From positions 145,717 through 209,716 of the forward strand of contig CAJTUF010000001.1 of assembly GCA_910579675.1 (NCBI GenBank): a DNA stretch of 64,000 bases, in the 5' to 3' direction. Position numbers and translations under genes: made by a program. Shown here piece after piece: positions 25,630 to 34,709 of this stretch. The notes beneath the pieces were generated by a model. The model saw only the letters and a program-made list of their open reading frames with translations, searched no databases and had not been told where the DNA came from. The DNA comes from an uncultured Muribaculaceae bacterium (GTDB lineage: Bacteria; Bacteroidota; Bacteroidia; Bacteroidales; Muribaculaceae). Position 1 is the stretch's first letter. Every line of letters starts with the position of its first letter.

Positions 25630-26547
25630 TCAGATGTCGTCTGGGCCGTAGTTGTCGAGGGTATCACGCAGCGAGCTGACCACCATTGCCTTCAGCTCGG
25701 GGGGCGAAATCACCGTCACCGATGGTCCAAACGATAGGAGCTCATTGACAAAATCGCCCGTCAGACGAAGCCTGTAGCTAAACACCGAATAACCGTCGGC
25801 CACACTCTCACTCTGTGAATGGTGGAGCGGCAGGGTGCGCAGATACTTGGCCCTGCGCGGGTCAACACGCAGCCTCACGTCGTAGGCCTGTCCCTGGGTG
25901 AAGATTATGCCGAAGGCATCGTTGACATACTCGCCTGCGTCAAAGTCGTCGGGGAGCGAAAATGTGTCGGTCGAAATAGTGACATCGCTCATGCGGTCGA
26001 GCGCATAGGTCTTCACCACACCATCTTTCACATTGCGCCCGGTTATATACCAGCGCTGGCGGAATATCTTGAGAAAATATGGTTCAAGGCCCACACCTCG
26101 CGTGGGATTGACTCTCGTATAGGGGGTATAGGTAAATGTGAGCGTATGGAATCCCTTCAGAGCCGATATGACTGTCGACAGATGAACCCGGGCCGAGGGC
26201 ACATCTTCAACAAAAATGCGGCCGGCTGCCTCCTGAGCGTCCTGCACCACGCTACCCATTGCGGCTGCATTGAGCATCCAATCGGTCATCGAGGGGTTTG
26301 ACCCACCCTCCTCCTCACTCTCTATCGAGTATTCGTAGGTAGATGGATTATAGGTTATGCTCACACCGAAAAGCTCCTCTATCGCCGCACGGTAATTATA
26401 GAAAGTGCGCCGCGGGATGCCGCGCTCGGTGCCGTCGCCGAAACGCGAGCGTCCCCAGAGCCGGTTGAGCTCTGTACGCGTAATACGCCCGTGGCGACGG
26501 ATGGTGTCGACAAGCCAGATATATCGGTTAAACAGGTCGTGTGACAT
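25630..26547 (-). CDS. WYL-domain transcriptional regulator
   Basis: A 305-residue protein with an N-terminal winged-helix-like segment (residues 1-60: RYIWLVDTIRRHGRITRTEL and RGIPRRTFYNYRAAIEELFG) and a WYL domain in the middle (Y-F-L-K-I-F-R-Q-R-W-Y-I-T-G near residue 150 and ALDRMSDVTI). The C-terminal part matches the extension of WYL activators/repressors. WYL domains often bind nucleic acids or ligands. It sits 18 bp after the symporter gene and 53 bp before trmD. Its targets cannot be inferred; its position suggests it could control the symporter/NamZ genes. Confidence 0.87.
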   Translation of the reverse strand: MSHDLFNRYIWLVDTIRRHGRITRTELNRLWGRSRFGDGTERGIPRRTFYNYRAAIEELFGVSITYNPSTYEYSIESEEEGGSNPSMTDWMLNAAAMGSVVQDAQEAAGRIFVEDVPSARVHLSTVISALKGFHTLTFTYTPYTRVNPTRGVGLEPYFLKIFRQRWYITGRNVKDGVVKTYALDRMSDVTISTDTFSLPDDFDAGEYVNDAFGIIFTQGQAYDVRLRVDPRRAKYLRTLPLHHSQSESVADGYSVFSYRLRLTGDFVNELLSFGPSVTVISPPELKAMVVSSLRDTLDNYGPDDI

Positions 26548-26565
26548 TGGGCCGGAGGTATGGAG

Positions 26566-28059
26566 TCAATCGGTGGTTAAATTGATGGCTGAGGGGCTCT
26601 CGGGGGCCTCTTGGCGTGCTGGATATGAAGCGGCGGCAAGACCAGTCATTGTCAGCACGGCATTAATCAGCAGAAGCTCAAAGCCTGTGGCATAACCGGT
26701 GTACTCGCGGAGCGCCCACTGCACCACCCACGAAAGGACAGGCGCAAGAACGCATACAACCGGCACAAAACGATCGCGCACCCTTCTGCGGGTTGCCAGC
26801 CCAAAGGCAAACAATCCGAGGATAGGGCCATAGGTATAGGAGGCCAGGGTATACACGGCCGATATGGCATCGTCGTCGCTGAAATGATAGAAGATTATGA
26901 TGACCAATGCCATCATGATTGTCATGGCAACATGAACGGTGCGGCGTATGGCTGTCACTGTATCGGTTGGTTTGGTCTCCGGCGCCCTAAGTATGTCAAC
27001 GGTCATGGACGTAGTGAGCGAGGTGAGGGCTGACCCGGCTGCCGAATAGGCTGCAGCGACAAGTCCTACCACAAACAGCACACCTACGGCCACTGGCATC
27101 GACGGATGTGAGGCAACTATGCCAAACAGGTCGTCGGGCCGCTCAGGTGCCGGAATCGAGGCCGCCTCCGAATAGATGATCAGTAGGGTGCCGAGCACCA
27201 GAAAAAGACCGATCACAAAGAATTGCATCACTCCGCTCACTATCATATTCTTGCGGGATGCAATGGAGTCGGTACATGCCAGATGACGCTGCATCATGTC
27301 CTGATCAAGCCCGTTGGTAGCTATGGCCATGAAGATGCCTGCCACAAACTGCTTCCAGAAGTAGGTGGCCTCCATAGGATTGTCGAAGTAGAATATGCGC
27401 GCTGTGGTATGCGATGCCACCACGCCGGGCAGCTCCGTCAACCCGAGGCCAAGGCCGGAGGCAACAAACCATATGCACAGCCCCACCGAGCCAACCAGAC
27501 ATAGACTCTTGAGAAAATCGGTCCAGATAAGGCTTTTCACTCCTCCGCCGGCACTGTAAAGCCATACCAGCAGAAGGGTTGCCGCTACATTGAGCTCAAA
27601 AGGGATGCCCAGCGGATCGCACACAAGAAGCTGAACCACTCCACACACCACAAAAAACCGCACGGCGGCGCCAGTCATCTTCGCCACGATAAACAACCAT
27701 GCGCCCGCCCGGTAGCTCCCGCTCCCGAAGCGCTCGCCGAGATATCCATAGATCGACACGAGGCCTCGGCGGTAAAACATCGGCACAAGCACCACGGCTA
27801 TCACCACAAATCCAACGATGAAGCCAAGCACCATCTGCAGATAAGCGTAGCCCTTGGCCGCAACCATGCCGGGAACGGAGATGAAGGTGACTCCGGAGAT
27901 GGCTGCGCCTATCATGGCCACGGCCACAACAGGCCACGGCGCGCGACGGTCGCCTGTAAAAAAGGTTGAGTTGGAACTTCCCCTCGCGGCCAGACGGCCT
28001 ATCGCAAGAAGCATAATGAAATAACCCGCTATGGCGAGTATGACTGTGAGTGGTGACAA
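26566..28059 (-). CDS. Sodium/solute symporter (SSS family)
   Basis: 497 residues with about 13 hydrophobic segments. The first helix, then G-D-R-R-A-P-W-P-V-V-A-V-A-M-I-G-A-A-I-S and G-V-T-F-I-S-V-P-G, is the standard SSS core that carries the sodium site, and N-G-L-D-Q-D-M-M-Q-R-H is typical of the sugar/sialic acid type branch. The substrate cannot be read from sequence. The namZ gene ends upstream on the same strand (50 bp), and NamZ enzymes release MurNAc, so import of cell-wall sugars is a reasonable inference. WYL regulator gene downstream. Confidence 0.9.
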   Translation of the reverse strand: MSPLTVILAIAGYFIMLLAIGRLAARGSSNSTFFTGDRRAPWPVVAVAMIGAAISGVTFISVPGMVAAKGYAYLQMVLGFIVGFVVIAVVLVPMFYRRGLVSIYGYLGERFGSGSYRAGAWLFIVAKMTGAAVRFFVVCGVVQLLVCDPLGIPFELNVAATLLLVWLYSAGGGVKSLIWTDFLKSLCLVGSVGLCIWFVASGLGLGLTELPGVVASHTTARIFYFDNPMEATYFWKQFVAGIFMAIATNGLDQDMMQRHLACTDSIASRKNMIVSGVMQFFVIGLFLVLGTLLIIYSEAASIPAPERPDDLFGIVASHPSMPVAVGVLFVVGLVAAAYSAAGSALTSLTTSMTVDILRAPETKPTDTVTAIRRTVHVAMTIMMALVIIIFYHFSDDDAISAVYTLASYTYGPILGLFAFGLATRRRVRDRFVPVVCVLAPVLSWVVQWALREYTGYATGFELLLINAVLTMTGLAAASYPARQEAPESPSAINLTTD

Positions 28060-28109
28060 GATAATGTTTTCTGACTGGTTGCTGGCTCAGGAGGCGAGCC
28101 ATGGGTGTT

Positions 28110-29342
28110 TTATTCGGGATAGATCAGGTAGGGAGCACGCCGCTTGCGGAAAGCCTCCACTTCGGGAGCCCATGAGCTCTTGATCTCCTCAGCGCTCTTG
28201 CCCTGCTCAATCTGCTTGCGCACCTTATCGTTGCCGATAAGAAGCTCAAAAAATGATGTGAAAAACTTATCGCCGGTGCCGAGAGCTTTATATGCGTCGA
28301 TAAGATAGGACAGATCCACTCCCGCGGCTATCAGGGCCGAATCGGAGATGGTGCTCAGATCCTCGCCATAACACTTCTTGCCGAGCAGAGGGGGATTTTT
28401 GGCGCCCGGACGCGATTGCGGCGTGAAACTGTAGTCACGCCCCTTCATGGCCGGATGGCCGTAGACATGAAACGGCTTGTCGGTGCCTCGTCCCACGCTC
28501 ACGGGAGTAGCCTCGAAGTAGCAGAGCGACGGATAGAGATAGATCGACTTCATGTCGGGAAGATTGGGCGACGGCGCAACAGGAAGTTCATAACGGGTGG
28601 AGTGGGTATAACCTTCGACTGGTATCACCGTGAGAGGGATCCGGGCCGAATCTTTCAGCCACCCCTCCCCTATCGCCATGCGGGCCAGCTCGCCGAGGGT
28701 CATGCCGTGGAGCACCGGGATGGGAAGACGGCCCACCCCCGAGGCATACTTCATGTCGAGCACGGGGCCATCGACATTCATACCGTTGGGGTTGGGACGG
28801 TCGAGCACCATAAACTCCTTGCCGTAGCGGGCGGCTGCGTTCATCAGATCCACCATTGTGCAATAGTAAGTGTAGAAACGAAGCCCGACATCCTGGATAT
28901 CGGTCACTATGACGTCGATGGAGTCCATCACCTCCTTGGCCGGATAGCGGGTCTTGCCCGTATAGAGCGAGGCGATGGGGATTCCGGTCTTGGCATCAAC
29001 CGAGCTCTTGACATGCTCGCCGGCGTCGGCTGTACCTCTGAACCCATGTTCGGGAGAGAAAACGGTGGTTACATTGATGCCTGAGTCGAGCATCACATCG
29101 AGAGTGTGGCGCGAGCCTATCATGCCGGTGTGATTGCTCAGGAGCGCCACACGCTTACCTCGCAGAAGTGGTATATACTTCTCGGTCTGCTCGGCGCCGG
29201 TGAAGAGTTGCTGAACTTCCTGTATCGTATCAGATGCAGCGCTATCCGTCATGGCGGCGGCTCGCGGACGGCCGCAGGCGCTAAGTGCGGCAACTGCCAT
29301 CATGGCGGCAACCGCTATTCTGTATAGCTTCAATTGTGTCAT
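28110..29342 (-). CDS. NamZ-like exo-beta-N-acetylmuramidase (DUF1343) lipoprotein
   Basis: The 410-residue protein has a lipoprotein signal (L-S-A-C with C23) and the DUF1343 core: LLSNHTGM, V-F-S-P-E-H-G-F-R-G, S-L-Y-G-K-like S-L-Y-T-G-K-T-R-Y-P, D-I-Q-D-V-G-L-R-F-Y-T-Y and LDRPNPNGM. Characterised DUF1343 enzymes cleave terminal N-acetylmuramic acid from peptidoglycan fragments (family GH171). It would act at the periplasm or cell surface. An M16 gene is upstream and a symporter gene downstream on the same strand; the three may form a wall-recycling unit. The -7 box at 29392-29399 gives a leader of about 45 nt. Confidence 0.9.
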   Translation of the reverse strand: MTQLKLYRIAVAAMMAVAALSACGRPRAAAMTDSAASDTIQEVQQLFTGAEQTEKYIPLLRGKRVALLSNHTGMIGSRHTLDVMLDSGINVTTVFSPEHGFRGTADAGEHVKSSVDAKTGIPIASLYTGKTRYPAKEVMDSIDVIVTDIQDVGLRFYTYYCTMVDLMNAAARYGKEFMVLDRPNPNGMNVDGPVLDMKYASGVGRLPIPVLHGMTLGELARMAIGEGWLKDSARIPLTVIPVEGYTHSTRYELPVAPSPNLPDMKSIYLYPSLCYFEATPVSVGRGTDKPFHVYGHPAMKGRDYSFTPQSRPGAKNPPLLGKKCYGEDLSTISDSALIAAGVDLSYLIDAYKALGTGDKFFTSFFELLIGNDKVRKQIEQGKSAEEIKSSWAPEVEAFRKRRAPYLIYPE

Positions 29343-29391
29343 TGTCAGTAGATATGCGCCGGAGAAAGATCGCCCCCCGACGTATTAACTG

Positions 29392-29399
29392 CAAAGGTA
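29392..29399 (-). promoter_or_regulatory. -7 box upstream of the NamZ-like gene
   Basis: The minus strand reads TACCTTTG, matching TAnnTTTG, in the 122-bp gap before the NamZ-like gene. A GTTG about 23 bp further upstream is a weak -33 candidate. Confidence 0.5.
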
Positions 29400-29464
29400 G
29401 TGAATCCGCGCCGTATAATGAGCAACTATAATGCCCGAACATGCCAAAAATATTGTTAAAAGCC

Positions 29465-30763
29465 TCATTCCGCTACCGTAGTGCAGCGAAGATCCGAGAG
29501 ATGTGTGGCAGCCACACGGGCAAGCTCATAGGGAGTAGCCGAAGCTATTGCCGCCTGCGTGCGGTCGAAATAATCAACCGGGGTGCCTATGGTGGCCTGC
29601 TGCACCTCGGCAGTGTCGAGTATGGCAAAAGGAGAATCGAGTATGGCGGCAAGGCGCGTGGTGGAATAACTGAGCAGGCGTTTCAACTCATCACCATGCG
29701 GCGGCTCTGACACAAATCTTGCTATCTCAGCCTCAATAGCCTCTACGGCCTCATCGGCGGCATCGCGTCGGCACTCGGTGGCAACCGACATAAAAGCTCC
29801 GTCGAGCGACCCTACGAGAGCGGCGCTCACACCATAAGTCAGACCACGCTCTTCGCGGAGCTCCGTGTTGAGTCGGCTCCCGAAGTAGCCGCCCAGACCT
29901 GTCACTGCCAACCGGAGGAGCTCATAATCGGGATGGGAACGCATGATGGCCGGAATTGCAATCGACACTGCGGCCTGACGGCTGTCGGGCAGGTCGATGC
30001 GCCTGAATCCCGCTGTCGGAGCCGGCGGCATGACATTAGGGTGCCATTGACCATCGGAGGTATTGTCGCCCTCAAATGCCTCATCGAAAGCGTCAGTCAC
30101 CGTATCAATCAGAGCCTGATCGACATGGCCGCTGAGATAAAGAGTCATGCGCGACGGAGCAAAACCACTGTGCACGGCCACTAAATCGGATGAAACGACG
30201 CCGCGCAGATCGTCGGGGCTGGCCGAGGTGGCGGCTATGTGGCCTTCGCCCCAAAGCATTAGCGCCGTCGACTCGCGCGCCAGCACTTTTGGCTGCTTGA
30301 GCGCCACCTCCCGCTGCATGGCCCGGCTCTCGGCTATCACAGCAAGGCGGCGTGCCGGAAAGAGTGGCGCCCGCAGCATCTGCGCGAGAGTGGTCACCAC
30401 CTCCGGAGCGGTGTCGGTAAGACCGCGCACTATGATATCGAGATGATGGCTCTGCTGACTGATGTTGACCCATGCGCCCGCCCCCTCGTATATCTCCGAC
30501 AACTTGTCGCCGTCGAGTCCTTCCGACCCCTGATTGAGCATGAGCGGGTAAAGCGACGCAAGCTCAGGACGGCCGAGGTCAAACGAGCCCAGACCTCCCA
30601 CCGTGATGCGGAGTTGAAACACGGGAGCATCGCAAGTGGCCGATGTCAGCACCACCAGCGGCAATCCGGTGCGGGTATGGACGGTCTCGGGAAGCGGGAG
30701 CGAAAGATGGGGTAACGGCCTCACTTCGGGAGCCACCGAGCGGTCGAGAAGGTTAGCGGTCAT
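29465..30763 (-). CDS. M16B peptidase-like subunit without the zinc motif
   Basis: The 432-residue protein has the two-half M16 fold. At the place where active subunits carry H-x-x-E-H, this one reads L-N-Q-G-S-E-G-L; no other H-x-x-E-H is present. In the second half it keeps ELREERGLTYGVSA, the R/Y substrate-binding motif. M16B enzymes are often heterodimers of a zinc-bearing subunit and an R/Y subunit, and this looks like the R/Y subunit. No zinc-bearing partner gene is in the window. The ATG at 30763 (MTANLLDRSVAPE) is chosen because that N-terminus is typical; it overlaps the kdsB stop by 4 bp, so the two are coupled. Confidence 0.8.
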   Translation of the reverse strand: MTANLLDRSVAPEVRPLPHLSLPLPETVHTRTGLPLVVLTSATCDAPVFQLRITVGGLGSFDLGRPELASLYPLMLNQGSEGLDGDKLSEIYEGAGAWVNISQQSHHLDIIVRGLTDTAPEVVTTLAQMLRAPLFPARRLAVIAESRAMQREVALKQPKVLARESTALMLWGEGHIAATSASPDDLRGVVSSDLVAVHSGFAPSRMTLYLSGHVDQALIDTVTDAFDEAFEGDNTSDGQWHPNVMPPAPTAGFRRIDLPDSRQAAVSIAIPAIMRSHPDYELLRLAVTGLGGYFGSRLNTELREERGLTYGVSAALVGSLDGAFMSVATECRRDAADEAVEAIEAEIARFVSEPPHGDELKRLLSYSTTRLAAILDSPFAILDTAEVQQATIGTPVDYFDRTQAAIASATPYELARVAATHLSDLRCTTVAE

Positions 30764-31515
30764 ATCTGCGACAACTTGGCTATCGCGGCCTCCAGATCGG
30801 CCGGGGTGTCGATGCCGATATTGTCGAAACAGGTTTCGGCTGTAGCTATTGAGTAGCCCCCCTGAAGCCATCGGAGCTGTTCGAGACTCTCAGCCAGTTC
30901 GAGGGGCGACTGGGGCAGCTCAACTATCTCAGCCAGTACTTCCGGGCGGTAGGCATACATCCCGACATGAGTCAGAAATCGGGTCTTATCAAGCCACTCC
31001 TTCCACTCCGCTCCTCTGACATAAGGGATGATCGACCGCGAGAAATAGAGGGCCTTGCCATCCGAGGCTGTGACCACCTTCACGAGATTGGGATCGAAAA
31101 GAGCCTCAAATCCGCGTGCCGGATCAAAAGGCCTCACCAGTGTGGCTATATCGGTGGCCGGATTGTCAAAAAGCTCTGTAAGCTGCTTTATCTGCTCGGG
31201 CTCCACAAACGGCTCATCGCCCTGGATATTGACTATCACATCGGCCTTGGCGCCAATGAGCCGGTAGGCCTCGGCCACCCTGTCGGTACCACTGCGGTGG
31301 GATGAGGAAGTCATCACCGCCTCCCCTCCGAAGCGTGCCACCTCGGCGGCTATACGCTCATCGTCGGTGGCCACGATCACCCTGTCAAGGGCCTTGGATG
31401 CCTGACACACAACACGCTCGATCATGGTCATGGAGCCCAGGCGCGCCAGCGGCTTGCCCGCGAAACGGCTCGATGCGTATCGGGCCGGTATTATTCCTAT
31501 GCTTTGGTTGCTCAT
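30760..31515 (-). CDS. kdsB: CMP-Kdo synthetase (3-deoxy-manno-octulosonate cytidylyltransferase)
   Basis: The 251-residue enzyme activates Kdo with CTP to CMP-Kdo for lipid A-core synthesis. IIPARYASSRFAGKPLA at the start is the nucleotide-binding signature, with V-I-V-A-T-D-D, TSSSHRSGTDRVAEA and N-I-Q-G-D-E-P-F downstream, all typical of KdsB. The length is normal. It is the first gene of the long minus-strand run; a TAACTTTG box lies only 7 bp before its ATG, so its transcript would have almost no leader. The start is secure because the conserved motif begins at residue 8. Confidence 0.95.
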   Translation of the reverse strand: MSNQSIGIIPARYASSRFAGKPLARLGSMTMIERVVCQASKALDRVIVATDDERIAAEVARFGGEAVMTSSSHRSGTDRVAEAYRLIGAKADVIVNIQGDEPFVEPEQIKQLTELFDNPATDIATLVRPFDPARGFEALFDPNLVKVVTASDGKALYFSRSIIPYVRGAEWKEWLDKTRFLTHVGMYAYRPEVLAEIVELPQSPLELAESLEQLRWLQGGYSIATAETCFDNIGIDTPADLEAAIAKLSQI

Positions 31516-31522
31516 AACGATG

Positions 31523-31530
31523 CAAAGTTA
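31523..31530 (-). promoter_or_regulatory. -7 box immediately before kdsB
   Basis: The minus strand reads TAACTTTG, matching TAnnTTTG. Only 7 bp separate it from the kdsB ATG, which predicts a leader of a few bases. No -33 TTTG lies at 19-21 bp. Confidence 0.5.
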
Positions 31531-31637
31531 CATTATTTTCCTCAACCACGCCGACATATTCTTCCCCCTACCGCCAAATTATGGGCCGAAGCGCTAATTT
31601 GGGCCGCTTTTGTTGCCGACGTATCGCGTTTTTGTCG

Positions 31638-31645
31638 TAACTTTG
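31638..31645 (+). promoter_or_regulatory. -7 box upstream of the receiver/PPDK-N gene
   Basis: TAACTTTG matches TAnnTTTG; a TTG at 31613-31615 lies 22 bp upstream as a possible -33 element. The leader to the ATG at 31694 is about 45 nt. The box is divergent from that of kdsB. Confidence 0.55.
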
Positions 31646-31693
31646 TGGCTTACCATACCACCCACCATCACTATCACTTTTCCCAGCCCGGCT

Positions 31694-34690
31694 ATGAATG
31701 AAGATGCTTTGAACCGTCTTATCCTGAAGGATACGGCATTTCAGGATCTGATGCAGAAGCGCATCCACAGTGTGCTTATGGTTGCGTCGCCTTATGATGC
31801 CTTCATGATGGAGGAGGACGGTCGCATTGAGGAGCAACTTTACTTTGAATACGTATCGCTCAACCTCTCGGCTCCTCCTCGTGTCACTCAGGTGGCCGAC
31901 CCCGAGGCGGCCATAAAGGTCATGGGCGAGAAAAAGTTTGACCTCGTGATCATGATGCCCGGAGCCGACATGGTGTCGGAAACCATGTCGGGAGCAAAAG
32001 CCATCAAGGAGATCGACCCGAATGTGCCTGTGGTGGTGCTTACCCCATTCAGCCGCGAGGTGTCGCGGCGTCTGGCCAAAGAGGATCTATCGGCGGTCGA
32101 CTATGTGTTTTCGTGGCTGGGCAATGTAGATCTGCTTCTGGCCATCATCAAGCTGCTGGAAGACCGCATGAATGCCGAGTATGACATCAACACCGTAGGC
32201 GTGCAGATGATCCTGCTCGTCGAGGACTCGGTGCGGTTCTATTCGTCGGTGCTTCCCCACGTCTACAAGGATCTGCTCAAGCAGAGCCGCGACGCGTCGA
32301 CCGAGGCGCTCAATGCCCACGAGCAGATGCTGCGCATGCGCGGGCGCCCAAAGGTGATGCTCGCCCGCGACTATGAGGAGGCAGTGAATCTTATTGACCG
32401 TTTTGGCAGCAACATACTCGGAGTGATATCCGACGTGTCGTTTCACCGCGAGGGAGCCAAAGACCCCAAGGCGGGGTTGAAGCTCGCCCACGCCGTGAAG
32501 CAACGCCGCCCTCACCTACCCTTCATCATCGAGTCGAGCGAGGCCGAGAACCGCGCTGAGGCCGAGTCGATGGGCTGTGTGTTTCTCGACAAGAATTCAA
32601 AGAAGCTGCCTGTCGATCTGTCGGCTGCCATAAGCGACCGCTTCGGATTTGGCGATTTCGTGATCACCGATCCCGACTCCGGGCGGGAGGTGCTTCGCAT
32701 CACGTCGCTCAAAGATCTGCAGTATCATATCTTCGACATACCTGCCGAAGCGCTATTGCGCCACGCTTCGAGCAACGACATATCGCGCTGGCTTTATTCC
32801 AGAGCACTCTTTCCCATTGCCAATGTGGTTAAGGAACACCGTTTCCGTTCGCTCGACGATGCACCTGCGGCCCGCCAGCTATTTTTCGACCTCATTGTCA
32901 AATACCGCAAGATGAAAAACCGAGGCGTGGTGGCTGTGTTCAAGAAAGACCGCTTTGACCATTACTCCAACTTTGCCCGTATAGGCGAGGGATCGCTCGG
33001 AGGCAAGGGCCGCGGCCTCGCTTTCATCGACCAGATCATAAAGAAGCACCCTGTGTGCGACAACTTTCCGGGCGGAGCCGTGATAACTATCCCCCGCACG
33101 GTTGTTCTCTGCACTGACATATTCGACGAGTTCATGGCCACCAACAATCTTTATCCGGTGGCTCTGAGCGACATGCCCGATTCAGAGATATTGCGCTATT
33201 TCCTTCAGGCGCGCCTGCCGCAGAGGCTCATTGAAGACTTTTTCGCGCTCATGGAGGTGGTCAACACCCCCTTGGCTGTGCGTTCTTCGTCGCTCCTCGA
33301 AGATAGCCATTACCAGCCCTTCGCCGGCATTTATTCCACCTATATGGTGCCGCGTGTGACCGACCGCTACGAGATGCTGAAGATGCTCTCCGACGCCATC
33401 AAGGGAGTGTATGCCTCGGTGTTTTATGCCGACTCAAAAGCCTATATGAATGCCACATCCAATGTGATCGACCAGGAGAAGATGGCTGTGATCATTCAGG
33501 AAGTGGTAGGGCGCGAAGTGCCCGGGCTCGGCTATTTCCCATCATTTGCCGGAGTGGGGCGCTCGCTAAACTACTACCCGGTAGGGCTCGAACGACCCGA
33601 AGAGGGTGTTGCCGAGATTGCTGTCGGCCTTGGCAAATATATAGTCGACGGCGGCTTGTCGCTCCGGTTCTCTCCGGCTCATCCAGCCGCCGTGTTGCAG
33701 ACCTCGGAGCTGGAGCTTGCCCTGCGCGACACCCAGACCACCCTTCTTGCTCTCGACACCTCGGAGCGGCTGATCGACTTCAGCACCGACGACGGATTCA
33801 ACCTACGGAAGATCACTGTCAGACAGGCGGCCGAAGCGGGCGCCCTGAAGATGATGGTGTCGAGCTACGATCACGAAAACTACCGACTGCTCGACTACGA
33901 CACTGGCCGCGGACGGCGGGTGGTGACCTTCAACAATATACTAAAACATGAGGCTTTCCCGCTGGCCAAGGTGATCGACTTTATGCTCACCACGGGTGCT
34001 TCCGAGATGGGACGCCCGGTGGAGATCGAATTTGCATGCCTGCTCGAAGACCTCGCCGCCGACATAAAGGGCAAGGTGTATTGGCTCCAGATACGTCCTA
34101 TAGTCAACAAGAGCGAACAGGTCGACGAGCACCTGCTGGCTCTCTCCGACGACAAGCTGCTGCTCCGGAGCGCCACAGCTCTTGGCAACGGCACGACTGC
34201 CGATGTGTCGACTGTGGTATATGTCAGGCCCGAAAACTTCAACTCCATGGGCAATCCTATGCTTGCCCGCGAGATAGAAAAGATAAACCGCGAGATGGCC
34301 GAGCGGGGCGAGTCGTATATCCTCATAGGCCCGGGCCGATGGGGATCGAGCGATAGTGCTCTCGGCATCCCTGTCAAATGGCCCAACATATCGCAGGCAC
34401 GCCTTATAGTGGAGACCTCCCTTCCCGGCTACCGGGTGGAGCCGAGTCAGGGCACCCATTTCTTCCAGAACCTCACCTCGATGGGTGTGGGCTATTTCAC
34501 TGTGGACGAGAAAGCGGGCACCGGATTCTGCCACTTCGATATGCTTGATGCCCGGCCTGCCGAATATGAGAGTCCCACTCTGAGGGTGGTACGATTCGAC
34601 GCTCCCTTCGTGATAGGAATCGACGGACGAAAGGGGCTGGGCGTAGTGGCCGCACCTGGATGCGCCCCTCTGCCCGAAACCGACCTTTAA
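31694..34690 (+). CDS. Receiver-domain / PEP synthase-like ATP-grasp (PPDK-N) fusion protein
   Basis: 998 residues, cytoplasmic. Residues about 25-155 resemble a degenerate receiver. Residues about 172-320 form a second receiver with the acidic pair E177-D178 (LLVEDSVRFY), a possible phospho-acceptor D247 (V-I-S-D-V-S-F-H) and a late lysine in F-L-D-K-N-S-K. From about 430 to 830 it follows the ATP-grasp half of PEP synthase/PPDK: GEGSLGGKGRGLAFID, LAVRSSSLLEDSHYQPFAGI and Y-W-L-Q-I-R-P-I. The phosphohistidine swivel domain and PEP/pyruvate barrel of true PEP synthase are missing; instead there is a C-terminal region of unknown function (SYILIGPGRWGSSD). It may phosphorylate or sense rather than make PEP (inference). 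The ATG at 31694 fits the promoter position. Confidence 0.82.
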   Translation: MNEDALNRLILKDTAFQDLMQKRIHSVLMVASPYDAFMMEEDGRIEEQLYFEYVSLNLSAPPRVTQVADPEAAIKVMGEKKFDLVIMMPGADMVSETMSGAKAIKEIDPNVPVVVLTPFSREVSRRLAKEDLSAVDYVFSWLGNVDLLLAIIKLLEDRMNAEYDINTVGVQMILLVEDSVRFYSSVLPHVYKDLLKQSRDASTEALNAHEQMLRMRGRPKVMLARDYEEAVNLIDRFGSNILGVISDVSFHREGAKDPKAGLKLAHAVKQRRPHLPFIIESSEAENRAEAESMGCVFLDKNSKKLPVDLSAAISDRFGFGDFVITDPDSGREVLRITSLKDLQYHIFDIPAEALLRHASSNDISRWLYSRALFPIANVVKEHRFRSLDDAPAARQLFFDLIVKYRKMKNRGVVAVFKKDRFDHYSNFARIGEGSLGGKGRGLAFIDQIIKKHPVCDNFPGGAVITIPRTVVLCTDIFDEFMATNNLYPVALSDMPDSEILRYFLQARLPQRLIEDFFALMEVVNTPLAVRSSSLLEDSHYQPFAGIYSTYMVPRVTDRYEMLKMLSDAIKGVYASVFYADSKAYMNATSNVIDQEKMAVIIQEVVGREVPGLGYFPSFAGVGRSLNYYPVGLERPEEGVAEIAVGLGKYIVDGGLSLRFSPAHPAAVLQTSELELALRDTQTTLLALDTSERLIDFSTDDGFNLRKITVRQAAEAGALKMMVSSYDHENYRLLDYDTGRGRRVVTFNNILKHEAFPLAKVIDFMLTTGASEMGRPVEIEFACLLEDLAADIKGKVYWLQIRPIVNKSEQVDEHLLALSDDKLLLRSATALGNGTTADVSTVVYVRPENFNSMGNPMLAREIEKINREMAERGESYILIGPGRWGSSDSALGIPVKWPNISQARLIVETSLPGYRVEPSQGTHFFQNLTSMGVGYFTVDEKAGTGFCHFDMLDARPAEYESPTLRVVRFDAPFVIGIDGRKGLGVVAAPGCAPLPETDL

Positions 34691-34709
34691 TAAGTACAAT
34701 ACCGATACC

